Shown here: positions 25,288-37,173 of the stretch, one piece after another
Numbering within the stretch: position 1 is the first letter of the stretch
How the letters are laid out: each line of letters begins with the position of its first letter
Assembly: GCA_023055425.1 (NCBI GenBank)
Contig: JALGPY010000005.1
Location: 6,597,501-6,661,500, forward strand
DNA length: 64,000 nucleotides
Direction of reading: 5' to 3'
Source: Linanthus parryae
Taxonomy: Eukaryota; Streptophyta; Magnoliopsida; Ericales; Polemoniaceae
The notes under the pieces: model-generated
The model's database searches: none
Told to the model about the DNA's origin: nothing
The model's input: the letters and a program-made list of their open reading frames with translations, nothing else
Program-made: the position numbers and the translations under genes

Positions 25288-26226
25288 TAGGGGTGTACAT
25301 AGTTAGGTTTGGGTGGTTCAGTAGGAAAAAAAACACCCGTTCCAATAATCACTGGGTTAGATAAATGCAAGTCACTACCTATGGGTTGTGGGGGCTATAA
25401 CCCCCACTCAAGTTTTTGAAATTATAATTTTACCCCACATTATGTCTACTAAATACAGTTTAGCCCCCACTCAAATTAAATACTAACCCTTATTATTTGT
25501 GTTGTTACCTTAACATTTTATGTTTGTAAAATTTAGCCCCCACTGGAAGAAAATCTTGGATCCGCCCATGATCACAACCAATCCGCCTACTCGACAAATC
25601 AGGCCAAACCAACAATCTGAATTGGTTTGGTTTGGGTGGGTTAGCCGATTTTCTTTATTGTGAACAAAATATTATTGTCAGTTTCACAACATAAATATTG
25701 GTGCAGAAATCAAAAAACATGGCGTAAAATATGAATTATTTCAAATTTTTGAAACATAGAATGCATAAAGAAAATCAATTGAAATAGTTAATCAACAGTT
25801 TGTTCAAACGAAAAAGATTGAAGAATTTGCTGATGGTGAAACCATTACATGCAGTGAAGCCAAAACTAAAAAGGGAAAAGGAAAAAAATGGTTGCAAAAT
25901 TAGGGATTGATCTTCCTTATAGAGGATATGACGTTTCATTGATAGAAGATCGAGGGAAAGGTGTTTAACATATACATTAATAAACTATTTGATGATATGA
26001 TACACATTATATAGACATTACAATTTTATTACAAATATTACCTATTTTGGGTTGGATTGGGCCAGTTTTTGGGTTTTATAATTAAATCCACAACCAAATC
26101 AAAATATCGGTTTGTGCTAAAATGTAATTCGTATTCAAACAAAGCCGTTTGAAACCAATAAAACTGGATTGGTTTGGGTTGCATGAGCCAGATTGGATGG
26201 GTCAAGCGATTTTTTGTACACCCCTA
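25288..26226. mobile_element. Non-autonomous hAT element, 939 bp, inserted in a SINE
   Basis: Termini TAGGGGTGTACA in inverted orientation, flanked by GTGGTAGA on both sides (25280-25287 and 26227-26234). Subterminal repeats of GGTTTGGGTGGGTT type occur at both ends. A second small repeat (about 25378-25570) sits inside it. The target site is the A box of a tRNA-like sequence. Confidence 0.92.
25378..25570. mobile_element. MITE-like repeat with CCCCCAC termini, inside the hAT element
   Basis: Begins GGGTTGTGGGGGCTATAACC and ends TTGGATCCGCCCATG. The inverted, slightly better preserved copy is at 55937-56132. No clear target duplication was found here. Confidence 0.6.
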
Positions 26227-26404
26227 GTGGTAGAGCATTTATGCATGACGCTCTATGTTCGAACCACTAGACGTGGATTTTGATGTAATTCCTCAAAGAA
26301 AAATATGACTCAAAAAAATCTGAAACAAATGAGATTACATGTTTGCACATTTTATATCAGATCAAACATGCACTTAATCCATTTTCAAACATTTTAATAA
26401 AGTA

Positions 26405-27783
26405 ATTTGGCTAGCATAATCAGAATTTGTGTGGTTTACACTCCAAATTGGAAGAAAAATACCATGGAAAGCAACAACCCCTCTTGGGTGTGGAGAAGGA
26501 TATTGTTTGAGAGAAGGGTGCTAGCAAAAGAGATGAGCTCGTCAATTGTTTATGGTAAATCCATAAAAGTGGGTAATTCAAAGTGGGTTTGTGCTATGAA
26601 CTCAGAGAAGATTAACAACTATGGTATTTATGAGGATATGGTTGTAACTGATCCGATCAACCCTCAAACTAGAAGGTAGAGAGTTGCTCAACTCAAGAAC
26701 AAGTTTAATGATGAGGGGGTGAAAGTCATTGCAAGTTCCCTTCTCTTGGTGCCAGGTTGATGAGCCATTTATTTCGGATAAAGAATCATCAAGGTCCTTT
26801 TCAGTTAAATCATGTACAATAGTTGCTAAAGATATGATGAAAGAAGAGGTTCATTCTAAGCTTGTTCTAAACCTCTTCTTATTCTTTTAAATTTTCTAAA
26901 GCCTGTTAGGATTCTATTTGGAGCTCCACTTTACCCCTAAAGTGAAATAGTTCTTGTGGAGACTTAGTTATGAAGCCTTGGTTGTCAACTGTAGAGCCTT
27001 TTCTTTAGAAAATGTGCAGCATCTCCCTCGTGTCAAATATGTGGTGAGAAAGAAGAAACTATGAATCATATGTTGTTTAAGGGCGGATAAAAACAGTGTG
27101 GTTTGGCTAGGGGGTACTAACACCTGAAACTTGTAATGATATCTCATGTGAAATGTTGACCGCTGATTTGATTTCAAAAAGCAAGCGGAAGGAGATGCCA
27201 AAAGATAGAGTGGAGTTCATCATTTACAGTTGTTGGCAGATCTTGTGCACAAGGAGTGAAGTAGTAATCTAGAAGGAGGCAGTTAACCCATAAGCTACAA
27301 CGCCAAAAATTTCATTTTGCTAGGCTGGGTTGGATTTAAAAGATGAAAAGGAAGAAAAGTCTCAGGTCTCTTCACCTGCCAAAGTAAGAACAAATTACCA
27401 AAAGAGTTAGAAGCCTCCAAGAGAAGATTTTTTTTTAATGTAATTTTAATGCAGGGTGGGATAAAGTTTATATTTTAATTCATATTTGTTGAACTCTAAG
27501 AGACTACAAAAGCTATGTAGTTAAACTGGTCTGGGCTTCTGAATTTGCCTCCCGATCTTTCATGGCTGAATCACTGTCGTTGAGATTTGTTTCATGGAAG
27601 AATCGGGAGATCAGTGATAAGAAGGCGATGTATAAAGGTGATAATCAAAACCAGATAAGGATCTGCCAAACAAGGGGTATGCATCGTGAGGTAGATGCGC
27701 TTTTAAGAAATATATTTGTTATTGCAAATGTTAGTGATGCTTAGTTTGTATGGGTTCCTAGATAAACAAATTGCTTAGCTAAC
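26405..27783 (+). pseudogene. LINE remnant, left part (reverse transcriptase C-terminal region and RNase H start)
   Basis: Scattered frames read like the end of a plant LINE polyprotein: SWVWRRILFERRVLAKEM and GKSIKVGNSKWV (26485-26590), a degenerate zf-RVT region with LPPKVK, FLWRLSYEALVVNCRA and CQICGEKEETMNHMLFK (26925-27080), and an RNase H-like stretch (LSLRFVSWKNREIS, then FVWVPR at 27746-27763). Frameshifts and stops are frequent. The remnant breaks at 27783 where the solo LTR was inserted, and continues at 37174. Confidence 0.75.
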
Positions 27784-28964
27784 TGTTAAGTACTTAAAAT
27801 TACGTGTTTTAGCATGTTAATGAACTCTTCATAACTTGCTAATATGTGTAATTGATCTATTTTATCTCTCTTTCTAGACTTATGCTTTTTTTCGTAGTTT
27901 GGTTGCTTTTATCTTGTTTTGTAGACAAATACATGCTTTGGAACGCTAGAGGCTAGCTAGGGGAGCTTGACTAATGAAGTTAAAAGATTTGGAGGGCTAA
28001 GAGACAAGAAGAAGGTACTTGGAGCGCTTAATTAGAATATTATTGAAGATTTGAGAGGTCAAGATTGAAGAAATTGTAAGTTAAAAGTCAAAGTCAAGGG
28101 CCAAAGTCAAGTGTTCTAATGTTTAGAGGGCTCATGTGAAGAGATTTTAACGGAATGGGGAGCTAAATGCAAGTTTATAAAGTTTATAAGGACTAAAAAG
28201 ATGAGTTTTTAACGGAGTGGGGGTCAGAGTGCCATTTTCAGAATGTTTTAAGCAAGAGACGGGAGTCTTTTAAAACATATCAGCAGAATCAGGGGGGAAA
28301 GTGCAATTTCATAACAGATCAGCACAGATGACGCGTCCTCCAGTCCTCCTCCTTCCTCGCGGCACCAGGACGCAGCAGAAGCCGACGAAGCTCCCATTGC
28401 CAACGAACGAAGCTCCAAGCCACCCCCAAAATCAACCCTAGCCTTCACCAAATCGACTCAAATTGGTCCCAATCAACTCCCTAGACCATCCTCTATGTCC
28501 TACTCCAATCAATTCGGCCCAAGAAGAAAGGACGAGGAAAGCCCCAAATCGCTAGGGTTCATGATAGGCCTGTCAATATCAGCCCAGCCCACCAACCCGC
28601 CCGTGCCCATTGTGATTAAACGGGTTCAAACCCGCCCATTTAACAAAGTGGGCTTCTTGGGCTCGCCCATTTTAACCCGTCTCTTTTGTGGGCGGGCATG
28701 GGCGAACCCGACTAACCCATCTAACCCGACTTGACCTGCGTGTATCCCTTTCATTCTTATCTCTCTCTTTCTCTCTCTTCGTCTGTGTGGTACGGCGGTG
28801 CAACGAGAGCTCGCTCCTCCATCTCTCGCTCTGCTCCCATCAATTTCCAAGCGACGATTTCAGGTTTGTGGCTTCAGATCTTCGTTATCTTCTCTTTCTT
28901 CGTAACTAGGATTTTGAATTTCGACCAGTGACTGAATTGAACACCATATGAGCTCAACAAGCCT

Positions 28965-29023
28965 TTTCCGAACAACGATTTCAAGGAGTTTTGCTGAAAC
29001 TCCTTGAAATCGTTGTTTGGAAA
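28965..29023. repeat. 27-bp near-perfect hairpin with 5-nt loop in the hAT element
   Basis: Left arm 28965-28991 (TTTCCGAACAACG...GGAGTTT), loop TGCTG (28992-28996), right arm 28997-29023 (AAACTCC...GTTTGGAAA). Twenty-six of 27 pairs are Watson-Crick and one is G-T. It lies about 400 bp inside the element, upstream of the transposase. Confidence 0.9.
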
Positions 29024-29235
29024 GAGGGGGGCTAGGGTTTGATGCTTTAAATTCTCTCTTCCAAACTGTACCTTAGACTCTGCCAGGTACTCCACTCACT
29101 CTCTCTGTGTCTAGTAACCATATTCGTCTGCAATTCCTAGTCTTTTGAACTTGTCTGCAAACTCTTGATGAGGAGAGTGAGAGGGATTCATACCCACGAA
29201 ATGGGTTTGGAAAAAAATTGCTTCTTTTTGTGGTT

Positions 29236-29752
29236 GGTTAGGGATTGTAATTTGAAAAAATGCACAAAACCCATATCCCAGAATTGCTATCACTACAGAA
29301 CCCATCTGGTGTTTTGAGTAGATCTTGTTGTTTCTGCATTGTTGGTTGCCAGAGGTGATTGTGGTACCAATGTTGGGTGCCTTTTGGTATCTGTCTTCTC
29401 TTGGATATCTTGCATTTATGAATTTCTTCACTTTTTGATTGAATAGAATCAATTAGAGATTCAGAAGTGCGAAATGGGTCGAAAAATTACTTCAATTTGT
29501 TGATTCAGCAGCCACTTATGGTGTTTCTGTCGCTTAGGGATTGTAATTTGAAAAAAATGCACAAAACCTATAACCCAGAATTGCTATCAATAGAGAACCC
29601 ATCTCGTGTTTTGAGTAGTTTTTTTTAATTATTATTTGGCGGTTGCAAAGTGATTGTAGCACCAATGTTGATGGGTGCCTTTTGGCATCTGTCTTCCCTT
29701 GGATATCTTGCATTTACAAATTTCTTCACTTTTTGATTCAATAGAATCAAAT
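29236..29752. repeat. Direct duplication, period 296 bp, in the 5' part of the hAT element
   Basis: 29236-29455 and 29532-29752 align along their length. Shared blocks: GGGATTGTAATTTGAAAAAA, CAGAATTGCTATCA, TTGGATATCTTGCATTTA and TTTCTTCACTTTTTGATT. The divergence looks moderate. Confidence 0.85.
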
Positions 29753-31207
29753 GAGATACTCCCTCTTTGAACATAGAAGTTTGGAAATAGTTTAATATTG
29801 GGGAAACATATCATTGCATTGGTGGTATCAATCATTAATCTTCTTAGTTCAAATTTGCTCCCTTGGTTTAATCGCAAAGGTGCAACTGTTTTCAGCGAAT
29901 TTGTGAGCATTTCAGCATTTCCTTAGTGACTTATTCTTCATGGCTGTGCGTGATTTCCCTGAAGCTCATGAGCCGTGGATCAGCTTCCTAAACAATATCA
30001 CGAGGATCTCACTCATTCACATTCTTTGCATAGTGTGTGGGTATCATATTCTTTTGTTATGGGAAATGAGTAAAAGAACAAACTTTTGCACTGAGGGGGT
30101 GTATAGTGTACTACAGTCTACAACAGTTCCAAGTGTAATGTCCTCTTCAAAACCTAGCAGTTTGTTATTTTATAATGAGACTTTTAGCTTAGTAGGATTA
30201 GAGGAGAGCGCTTCGAGCTTCCCGATTTCGCTGTTTTAGGATTTATTATTGGTTGTGATATAAGAAATTGAACTTAGGGGAAAATGTTTGGTTGACAGAG
30301 AAATTAAAATGGAGACTGATACTGAGACAATGAGCTGATGAAAAATGTTCACTTGTTTTTAAAAAAAAAATCAAGCAAAGTTGCTCAAAGACATCACTGC
30401 AAGTCTGCGAGTTTATCAGCATTCATTTGATATTGATTGATTTTGACATATATATGAACTACTCATATAGTGTGATCTAGTGTAATCAGATTACACTAGT
30501 GTAATCGGAAGTGTTTTTTGGAAATATAATTATGTGTGTCCAGAGGTTTTTTCCTTTAGGATGGATGAAACATAAACACTTTCAGAAGAAACATAAACCA
30601 AGAGCAATTTGTATGTGAGGTCACCGTTTCCTTGAATAAACACTAGCAAAGTAAATCAGAGGTAAGGCATGGTGAAACGAGTTCTTATGTGTTGATACAG
30701 TTAACTTAATAACACTATGCAGCTACATTGGTGATATCATTAAGAGTTGGAAATCGGTCCTCCTGCTGGAGATTAGTATGCTATTCGTTGTTCTCGACTT
30801 ATCTTTGATCATGCAGTAGATATATGAGATTAAAGAATTATAGTAATTGTTAGCTCAGAACTGTATTATAGTAAGATGCATGCCTCCAGAATGCATGCCT
30901 CCAGAATGCATGATCTGGAACTTAAATGGCTAGTAGTGTACTATTTTATGCGATGGGGCCTTTTATCCGCGTGATTGGAATCTTTTCTGGGATACTGTAT
31001 TGTTACTCTAGCATGTTAGCTGACTTGTTGATTCTTTCTCACTATAGCCATTGAAGAATTGCACTTCCTATAGAGCAATTTACAGTTCTTAAGTTCTTAA
31101 GTTCTTAAGATCTCTAGCATGTTAACTGTAATATTTTTTTTGATCAAGTGTTATTAACTGTAATAGAGTTAGAGCAATAGTTGCTGACTTGTGGTTTCTT
31201 CTTATAG

Positions 31208-32774
31208 ATGGAGGTGAATGATGACGAAGACGATGTGTTGGAGAGTAGTAATAACCATGACGATAACAGTGGCAACCTTGCTGAGGGGAGCATTTGCTCT
31301 CGCAAACGCATTAGAAAGCAAACCTCGCTAGTTTGGGGAAGTTTTGAGCTGTTGCCTCGTAGTGAAGATGGTAAGCAAAGGGCAGTTTGTACCAAATGCA
31401 AGCAAGAATATGTTGCTGAAGCGAAATCAGGTACGACTAGTATGCTTCGACACACTCGTTCTTGTCCTGGCCGCGTAGTAGAAAGCCCGTATCGTCATAT
31501 TGATCAAAAAATATATCGTGAGAAGTTATCAAACATAGTTATCAAACATAATTACCCTTTTATGCATGTGGAGCATGAAGGGGTAAGAGACTTGCATTTT
31601 TATTTGAATCCTAGGGTAAAATGTATTTCAAGAAACACGGTTGTGAGTGATGTGGTACAAATCTATTCTAGAGAGAAGGAGAATCTAAGGAGAGCTTTAG
31701 AAAGGACTCGAAGTAAGATATGCTTGAATTCAGACTTATGGTGATGGCTATTTAGCTCTTACAGCTCACTATGTAGATGATAATTGGACTCTTCAAAAAC
31801 AAATTCTCACATTTCATCATATACCTCCTCCTCATACTGGTCCAATTCTAACCGAGAGAATTATCCATTTTCTTAAAGAGTGGGGCATTGATAAAAATAT
31901 ATTTAGCATCACTTTGGATAATGCCAAGTATAATGATGGGCTTGTTGGGTCCCTTAAGCAACATTTTTGTTTGACAAAGTCACTTGTATGTGATGGAAAG
32001 TTCTTACATATTCGTTGTGGGGCACACATCTTGAATTTGATAGTTCAAGATGGATTGAAAGTGATTGGTGATGCTATACATAGTGTTCGAGAGAGTGTGA
32101 AATATGCTCGAAGTTCAGAAGCTAGGAAGATAAAATTTGCCGAATGCATGTCAGCAACGGGTAGCAAAATATTAAGGCAAGATGTAGTTACAAGGTGGAA
32201 CTCGACATTTCTCATGCTTGAAAGTGCTTTAAAGCAGCGTCATACCTTTTCTCAGTTGAAGTTGATGGACACGGGTTTCAAGACATGTCCATCGGACGAA
32301 GAGTGGGGATATGTTGAAAGGATTACCAAATTTTTGAAGCCATTTTATGAAATAACGACTCTTTTTTCTGGCTGTCGATACCCTACCGCAAATTTGTATT
32401 TTCGGAATGTTTGGAAAATTCAACTTCTTATAGAGGAAATGAAAAATGAAGTTGATGTTTTAGGGGAAATGTCAAAAGAGATGAAAGCTAAATTTGACAA
32501 GTATTGGGGTTCCTACAGTTTGATATTGTCGTTTGTCATTGTTTTGGATCCTCGATACAAGCTGCAGTTTGTTCAATTTGCTTTCAAGAAATTGAACAAT
32601 TACACATATTTGGAGAAAGTAGCTCATGTGCATGACAAGTTGACTCTGCTTTTTGACGAGTACATGGATTCTCATTCGACTTCCCATCCGTCATCGACTT
32701 CTGGCACAACCGTGGACATTGAACAGTTTTCTTCCTTTTTAGGTTTGTGGGTATTTTGTGTTTCTAGTTCATAA
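31208..32774 (+). pseudogene. Decayed hAT transposase (RICESLEEPER/DAYSLEEPER-like)
   Basis: The N-terminal part (31208-31744) starts with an acidic stretch, then a BED zinc finger: WGSFELLP, CTKC, then the histidine of LRHT. It reads to SDLW and stops at 31742-31744; the normal downstream text (DGYLALTAHYVDD) resumes at once in another frame, so about 14 bases appear to be lost or shifted. The second part (31750-32774) carries conserved transposase blocks: ITLDNAKYND, LHIRCGAHILNLIVQDGLK, DVVTRWNSTFLMLE and VLDPRYKLQFV. It ends in SSFLGLWVFCVSSS, before the C-terminal hAT dimerisation domain, which I could not find downstream to 34860. The open end could be an unspliced intron, but no matching domain was seen. 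Probably not active. Confidence 0.88.
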
Positions 32775-32807
32775 TCTTGTTCTGGGTTCATGTTAGTTTG
32801 AGATTAG

Positions 32808-33178
32808 GAGGTGAACCACCCGCATTGTTATGGGTTCATCTTATTTGTGCTGCAAAGGGTCATTATTACAACATCAAATATTTCATATTTGGACACTTAT
32901 TTTGATAAATCAACCCACTTTAGCCAAGGAATGCACTTAAAATGGGTCAGATGGAGTAATCAAAAGATTTTATTTTTGTGGGTGTTCATGAGCTTCATCT
33001 GGGTTCATTTCAGTTAGGGATTTGTAAGTGAGCCCCCACATTGTTATGGGTTTCATTACAACATCAAAGATTCATACTTGGAAACTTATTTTGCTAAAAT
33101 CCACTTTAGGGAAGGAATGCACTTAAATTGGGTCAGATGGAGTAATAAAAAAGATCTCATTTTTGTGGCTGTTCACTG
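32808..33178. repeat. Direct duplication, period about 210 bp, 3' of the transposase
   Basis: About 32808-32992 and 33022-33175 share CATTGTTATGGGTT, ATTACAACATCAAA, AAGGAATGCACTTAAA and GGGTCAGATGGAGTAAT. Non-coding in all frames. Confidence 0.8.
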
Positions 33179-35189
33179 CCAATGGTTACATATACAGTTG
33201 TACATAGTGTGAATTCTTCTGTTTGATACTTATATGGTATCTAGTGCATAGGCTCAAGCATGTCAGTTTCATACAACTTATCTCAAGGTACTTCTGATGG
33301 ATATTGAATATGATTATTTGCTGAATGTTCAATCTAGCACAAATATGGAACTTGGGTGAGCATGCAGAGTAGTCAACTTAGACCAAAATTGGTGGAAAAT
33401 CTTGGTTGTTTCTCTGTATATTTAGTTGATAGTTGAAACATGACGGGGCAGACTTGATAGGAATTAGGTAATGAGCAAACGCTAATAGCGAAATTTAAAG
33501 CTGTCTCAACCACTTCCTATTAATCCCCGTCTGTGTCATCATCTTTCGACAGATTTTTATTGGGGAATGTTATGGTTGTGGACAACGTAAAGATCAATTC
33601 TGTAGAAAAAAAAAAATCTTATTGATATTGGCCAGAAAAATAATCTAAATGAAATGAGAGAATCATGTAATTTTTAAAGATATTGGTGATGTAAGGGCAT
33701 TTTCATCGTAGCATCAACAAGCATGTTCCTCTTGGGTCGCAGGCGACTAGAGCGTTCTTTCTCAGAATGTATGTCAGGGGGTCTTGGTTTAGTTTTTCAC
33801 TTCGTACATAATTTTACCTTGGCATGGTTCTTCTGAGATGTAAGAAGTTGTTCGAACAGAGTTCATGCAACCCACAGAAATTAAGGTCATGAGCCCCTTG
33901 TCTGGTATGTGGAGTGCAGTTTTTGGGGTGCAGTTTTTCGTTCTGATCCATGAAATAGTTAGTGTATTTTGGGGTTTCTGGAGGTCGGATGATTTTGGTG
34001 TTGGAGATGGAATTACCGCTGAATATTAGAGTTCTATATGTTTATATTTGTGGGTCTTTTACTCTCTCCCCCTCTTCTTTGTGTTGTAGGTCTTTCAATT
34101 ACCCAATCTCAGATCTGTGAGGTCGGCGTTTACTCTTCTTTTCTAGGTATTTTGAATCGTCTCCTTCATTATCAGTTTTCATTGAATTTTTTTCATTTTG
34201 TTTAAACATTTCCGTTGAACTGGGTATTTTCTTTGGTTGGGTGATGATCAGAGTTTTCTTAGTGGGGTTTTGGGTTTTCTGGGTATTTTCTACTTTGGTT
34301 GCGTTTGAATTCTACTACGATGTTGCTTTGACGTTAAAACTTGCTTACATTTGCAGGTTAAGCAGGTTGAGTAGGCATACGTTGATCACGGTGGCATTCT
34401 CCAGTATCGAAGATGTCGACCCCTAGTTATCTTAATTTTTGTTTGAGGAGCTTAAATTTTGATGTATGAAACTTAAATTCTGATGGAATTGTCACTGGAT
34501 CTGATTTAATTATCGTCTCGTAGTATTTACATCTTCATTATGTGGCTGTAGTTGGTGTGAACCATGTCCTATTTTTGCTTGTTGATATGAATAGTGAATC
34601 TGCACTCAGATTTTGCAGTCAGTTATTGATATTAATGAATGTGTATTCAATATTTTATATCCACCAGCCAGTTTATATTTTGTCCAGATTTTGCACAGCT
34701 TTTTTATGTCCAATTTATGTTTTTTTTTTGCTTTTTTTTTCGAGAGAGTAACTGGCGGCGGTGGTGGTTGTGTGGCGGCGATGGTGGTGTTGGTGGTAGT
34801 ATGGTGGCAATGGTGAATTGGTGTTGGTAGATGTGTTTGTCTTGTTTTGATAAGAGTATTTGGCTAGATGGGCTAAATGGGCGGGCATGGGTTTTTATAG
34901 ACCCACCATAGCCCGCCCATTTGACCCATGCATGTTAAACGGGCAGGGCGGGCTGGGCTCGTTCATGCTTGAACCCGTTTTTAAACGGGCGCAACCTGCC
35001 CAACCCGCCCGTTTGACAGGCCTAGTTCATGAGGAAGACTATAATCGACGAATAAGAGAGTCTTAGAGGAATTCAATGGTGAGGATACGTTCTTGGAGGC
35101 CACGAAATCCAGCAGTGACGTATATTTATACACAGATTGAAGAAATTTTGGAGCTCTCTTCTCTGACCCGTCGACACACAGTGCTCCTC

Positions 35190-36545
35190 TGTTCGGGTTC
35201 GTCCTTCTCCTCTCTCTCTCTCCGATTTCTCTCCGTTTTTGGGTTGTTCTTGAAGCCAAGAACAAGGGAAAGAGGAAGAGGGGGGAGAGGAGTTGATTTT
35301 GATCCATTTTCAGTCCGATTTTGGGTCTGTTCTAGCTTGGTTTTGTGAGCTGCTCTATGCTCTATTCTTGATCAAATTCTGGGTTAGTTATGTGACTGCT
35401 GCTGCTGATTTCTTGCTATAGCAGCAGCAGTAACTTATTAGGGAAATTGCTCCATTAGTTTGTAGCTTAGTTGTGTTTTTGGCTATTTTGCTCTTAGTTT
35501 GTTGTAGTTTCTATCGAGTGTTGAGGTTGAATTGGCAAAAACAAGTGTATGACATCAATTGTGATTCAAGCTTTGATTATTGAAAGTAAATTTCTCTCAA
35601 TCTCTCTTGAATTTCTTATAATGTTTAGCTAATTCACTTGCTTGTGTGATTTGGGACTATCTAGTGCCCTAATCCTCTTATTGTTTCAAGTTGAACTTCA
35701 AGGATGAATGGGTTGAATTGGGTTCACTTGAATGCTTAGTGCAATATTTGGATTTCTCTTGTTGAAGTATTTGATGCATTGAATAGGTAGATGTGCGAAT
35801 ACTTTTGACGTGTTTGATTTGAAGTTGCATTTGAGTAAGAGGAACTCGTCGGCTCACAGTCCCCTGTTTCTGGGTTCGTCATTCTCCTCTCTCTCTCTCT
35901 CTCTCTCTCCGATTTCTCTCCGTTTATGGGTTGTTCTTGAAGCCAAGAACAGAGAAAAAGGAATAGAGGGAGAGAGGAGTCTAGTTTGAATCGATTTTGA
36001 GGCTGTTTTGTGCTCTGTTCTTGAGCACTCTGTATGCTATGTTTCTGCTCTGTTTTTTACACAATAGCAGCAGCAGCAGTAGGCCAGTAGCAGTAGTCAG
36101 CAGCAGTTGATTTGGGTGACTTGGTAGTCTTGTTCTTCATGTTTTCTTCATTTTGGGTAGCTTAGCTTTGTGTTTAGGCTATTTTTGTTCTTGGTTTTGT
36201 GTATTTGAAACAAGTGTTTGGGATTGAATTAGTGGCAAATGTATTGGTGCTATCAAGTATAAATTCAAGTTTGATTATTGAAAGTTAAATTTCTCTCAAT
36301 CTATCTTGAATTTTCTATTATTTCTAGCTAATTCAATTTGCTTGGGTGATTTGGGGCTATCTAGTGTCTGAATCTCCATATTGATTCAAGTTGAACTTCA
36401 AGGATGAATGGGTTGAATTGGGTTCACTTGAATGCTTAGTGCAATGTTTGGATTTCTCTTGTTGAAGTATTTTATGCATTGAATAGGTAGATGTGCGAAT
36501 ACTCTTGACTTGTTTAATTTGAAGTTGCTTTTGAGTGAGAGGAAC
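35190..36545. repeat. Tandem duplication inside the solo LTR, period about 680 bp
   Basis: The stretch from about 35190 recurs from about 35867. Shared blocks include GGGTTCGTC, CTCCGTTT(T/A)TGGGTTG, AAGTTGAACTTCAAGGATG and GATGTGCGAATACT. The copies differ by scattered substitutions and in the lengths of CT and CAG runs. The first unit ends at GAGGAACTCGTC and the second at the same block near 36540-36550. Confidence 0.85.
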
Positions 36546-37173
36546 TCGTCAATCCTAACTTTGAGAAATCGAGTTCTAGTTAGGTGATTTGAGTGAGAAT
36601 TTACAAATCTCATTTGTTGCTTGATCTTTCATGTGGAAACACATATGTGTGTTTACATATGGTTGATGCTTGAAACACTTGAAATTTGGGGAATCTCATT
36701 TGAATAGCCTCTTTAGTGCTTGATTAGCGTGTTGGATTTACACACTTCTCTTGTCGCGAGTTGGATTGTATGAGCAATCACTTCTTGAGATACTTGTCTT
36801 GTGGATTGACACATGCGAATTTGAGAACCGGGCTTGAATCTAATAGGAGGATTGGTCACTAGAGAAACCGATGATCCCTAGCCCCTCTCTACTTGTCATT
36901 TCACTTAGTTTCTTGAATCGTAGCTCTAGTAGTCGTTTACTTTGTTCTTAAACTCGAACCTCAAACTTGCTCCATCAATTGATTTTGGTGAATTTGATAC
37001 CTTGGCAAGCTTTAAAGCCATTGAGAGTTTGTGTTTCTTGCTTTACTTTGTCGTTTTCTAGTGATAGTAAGTCATTGTCTAAACCTCCTCTCCTTGTGGA
37101 TTCGACTCCGGACTTACCGAATTTTATTACTTGAGACGATATCCTATACTTGGGATTTTTGTTGAACACTAAC

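Larger units (their letters stand above)
25265..26330 (+). repeat. tRNA-like SINE split by the hAT element
   Basis: When 25288-26234 is removed, TTAGCTCAGTGGTAGAGC (pol III A box) is followed about 30 bp later by GTTCGAACC (B box, 26259-26267) and an A-rich tail. It is not a folded tRNA gene: no acceptor-stem pairing was seen. So it is called a tRNA-derived SINE. Confidence 0.6.
28565..35024 (+). mobile_element. hAT element, 6.46 kb, with 8-bp target duplication
   Basis: Both ends carry the inverted repeat TAGGCCTGTCAA and are flanked by the same 8 bp, GTTCATGA (28557-28564 and 35025-35032), which defines a hAT insertion. GC-rich subterminal sequence full of CCCGCCC/GGGCGGG motifs follows both ends (28580-28735 and 34861-35012). 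A BED-finger transposase remnant lies at 31208-32774. The element also holds a 296-bp-spaced duplication (29236-29455 and 29532-29752), a 27-bp hairpin (28965-29023) and a second duplication (about 32808-33000 and 33022-33178). It interrupts a solo LTR. The intact termini and duplication indicate a fairly recent insertion. Confidence 0.93.
27784..37168. mobile_element. Solo LTR, 2.9 kb after removal of the nested hAT element
   Basis: The unit begins TGTTAAGTAC and ends GTTGAACA, with the 5-bp duplication CTAAC on both sides (27779-27783 and 37169-37173). No primer-binding site, gag or pol lies between. Removing the hAT element and one copy of its duplication leaves 2917 bp, a long LTR. Its right part has a tandem duplication of about 680 bp (units starting near 35190 and 35867) sharing TCTCTC runs, CCGATTTCTCTCCGTTT and TTCTTGAAGCCAAGAACA. 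Joining the two flanks restores a LINE reading frame, which supports the boundaries. The superfamily (probably Ty3/gypsy) is inferred from LTR length only. Confidence 0.85.
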
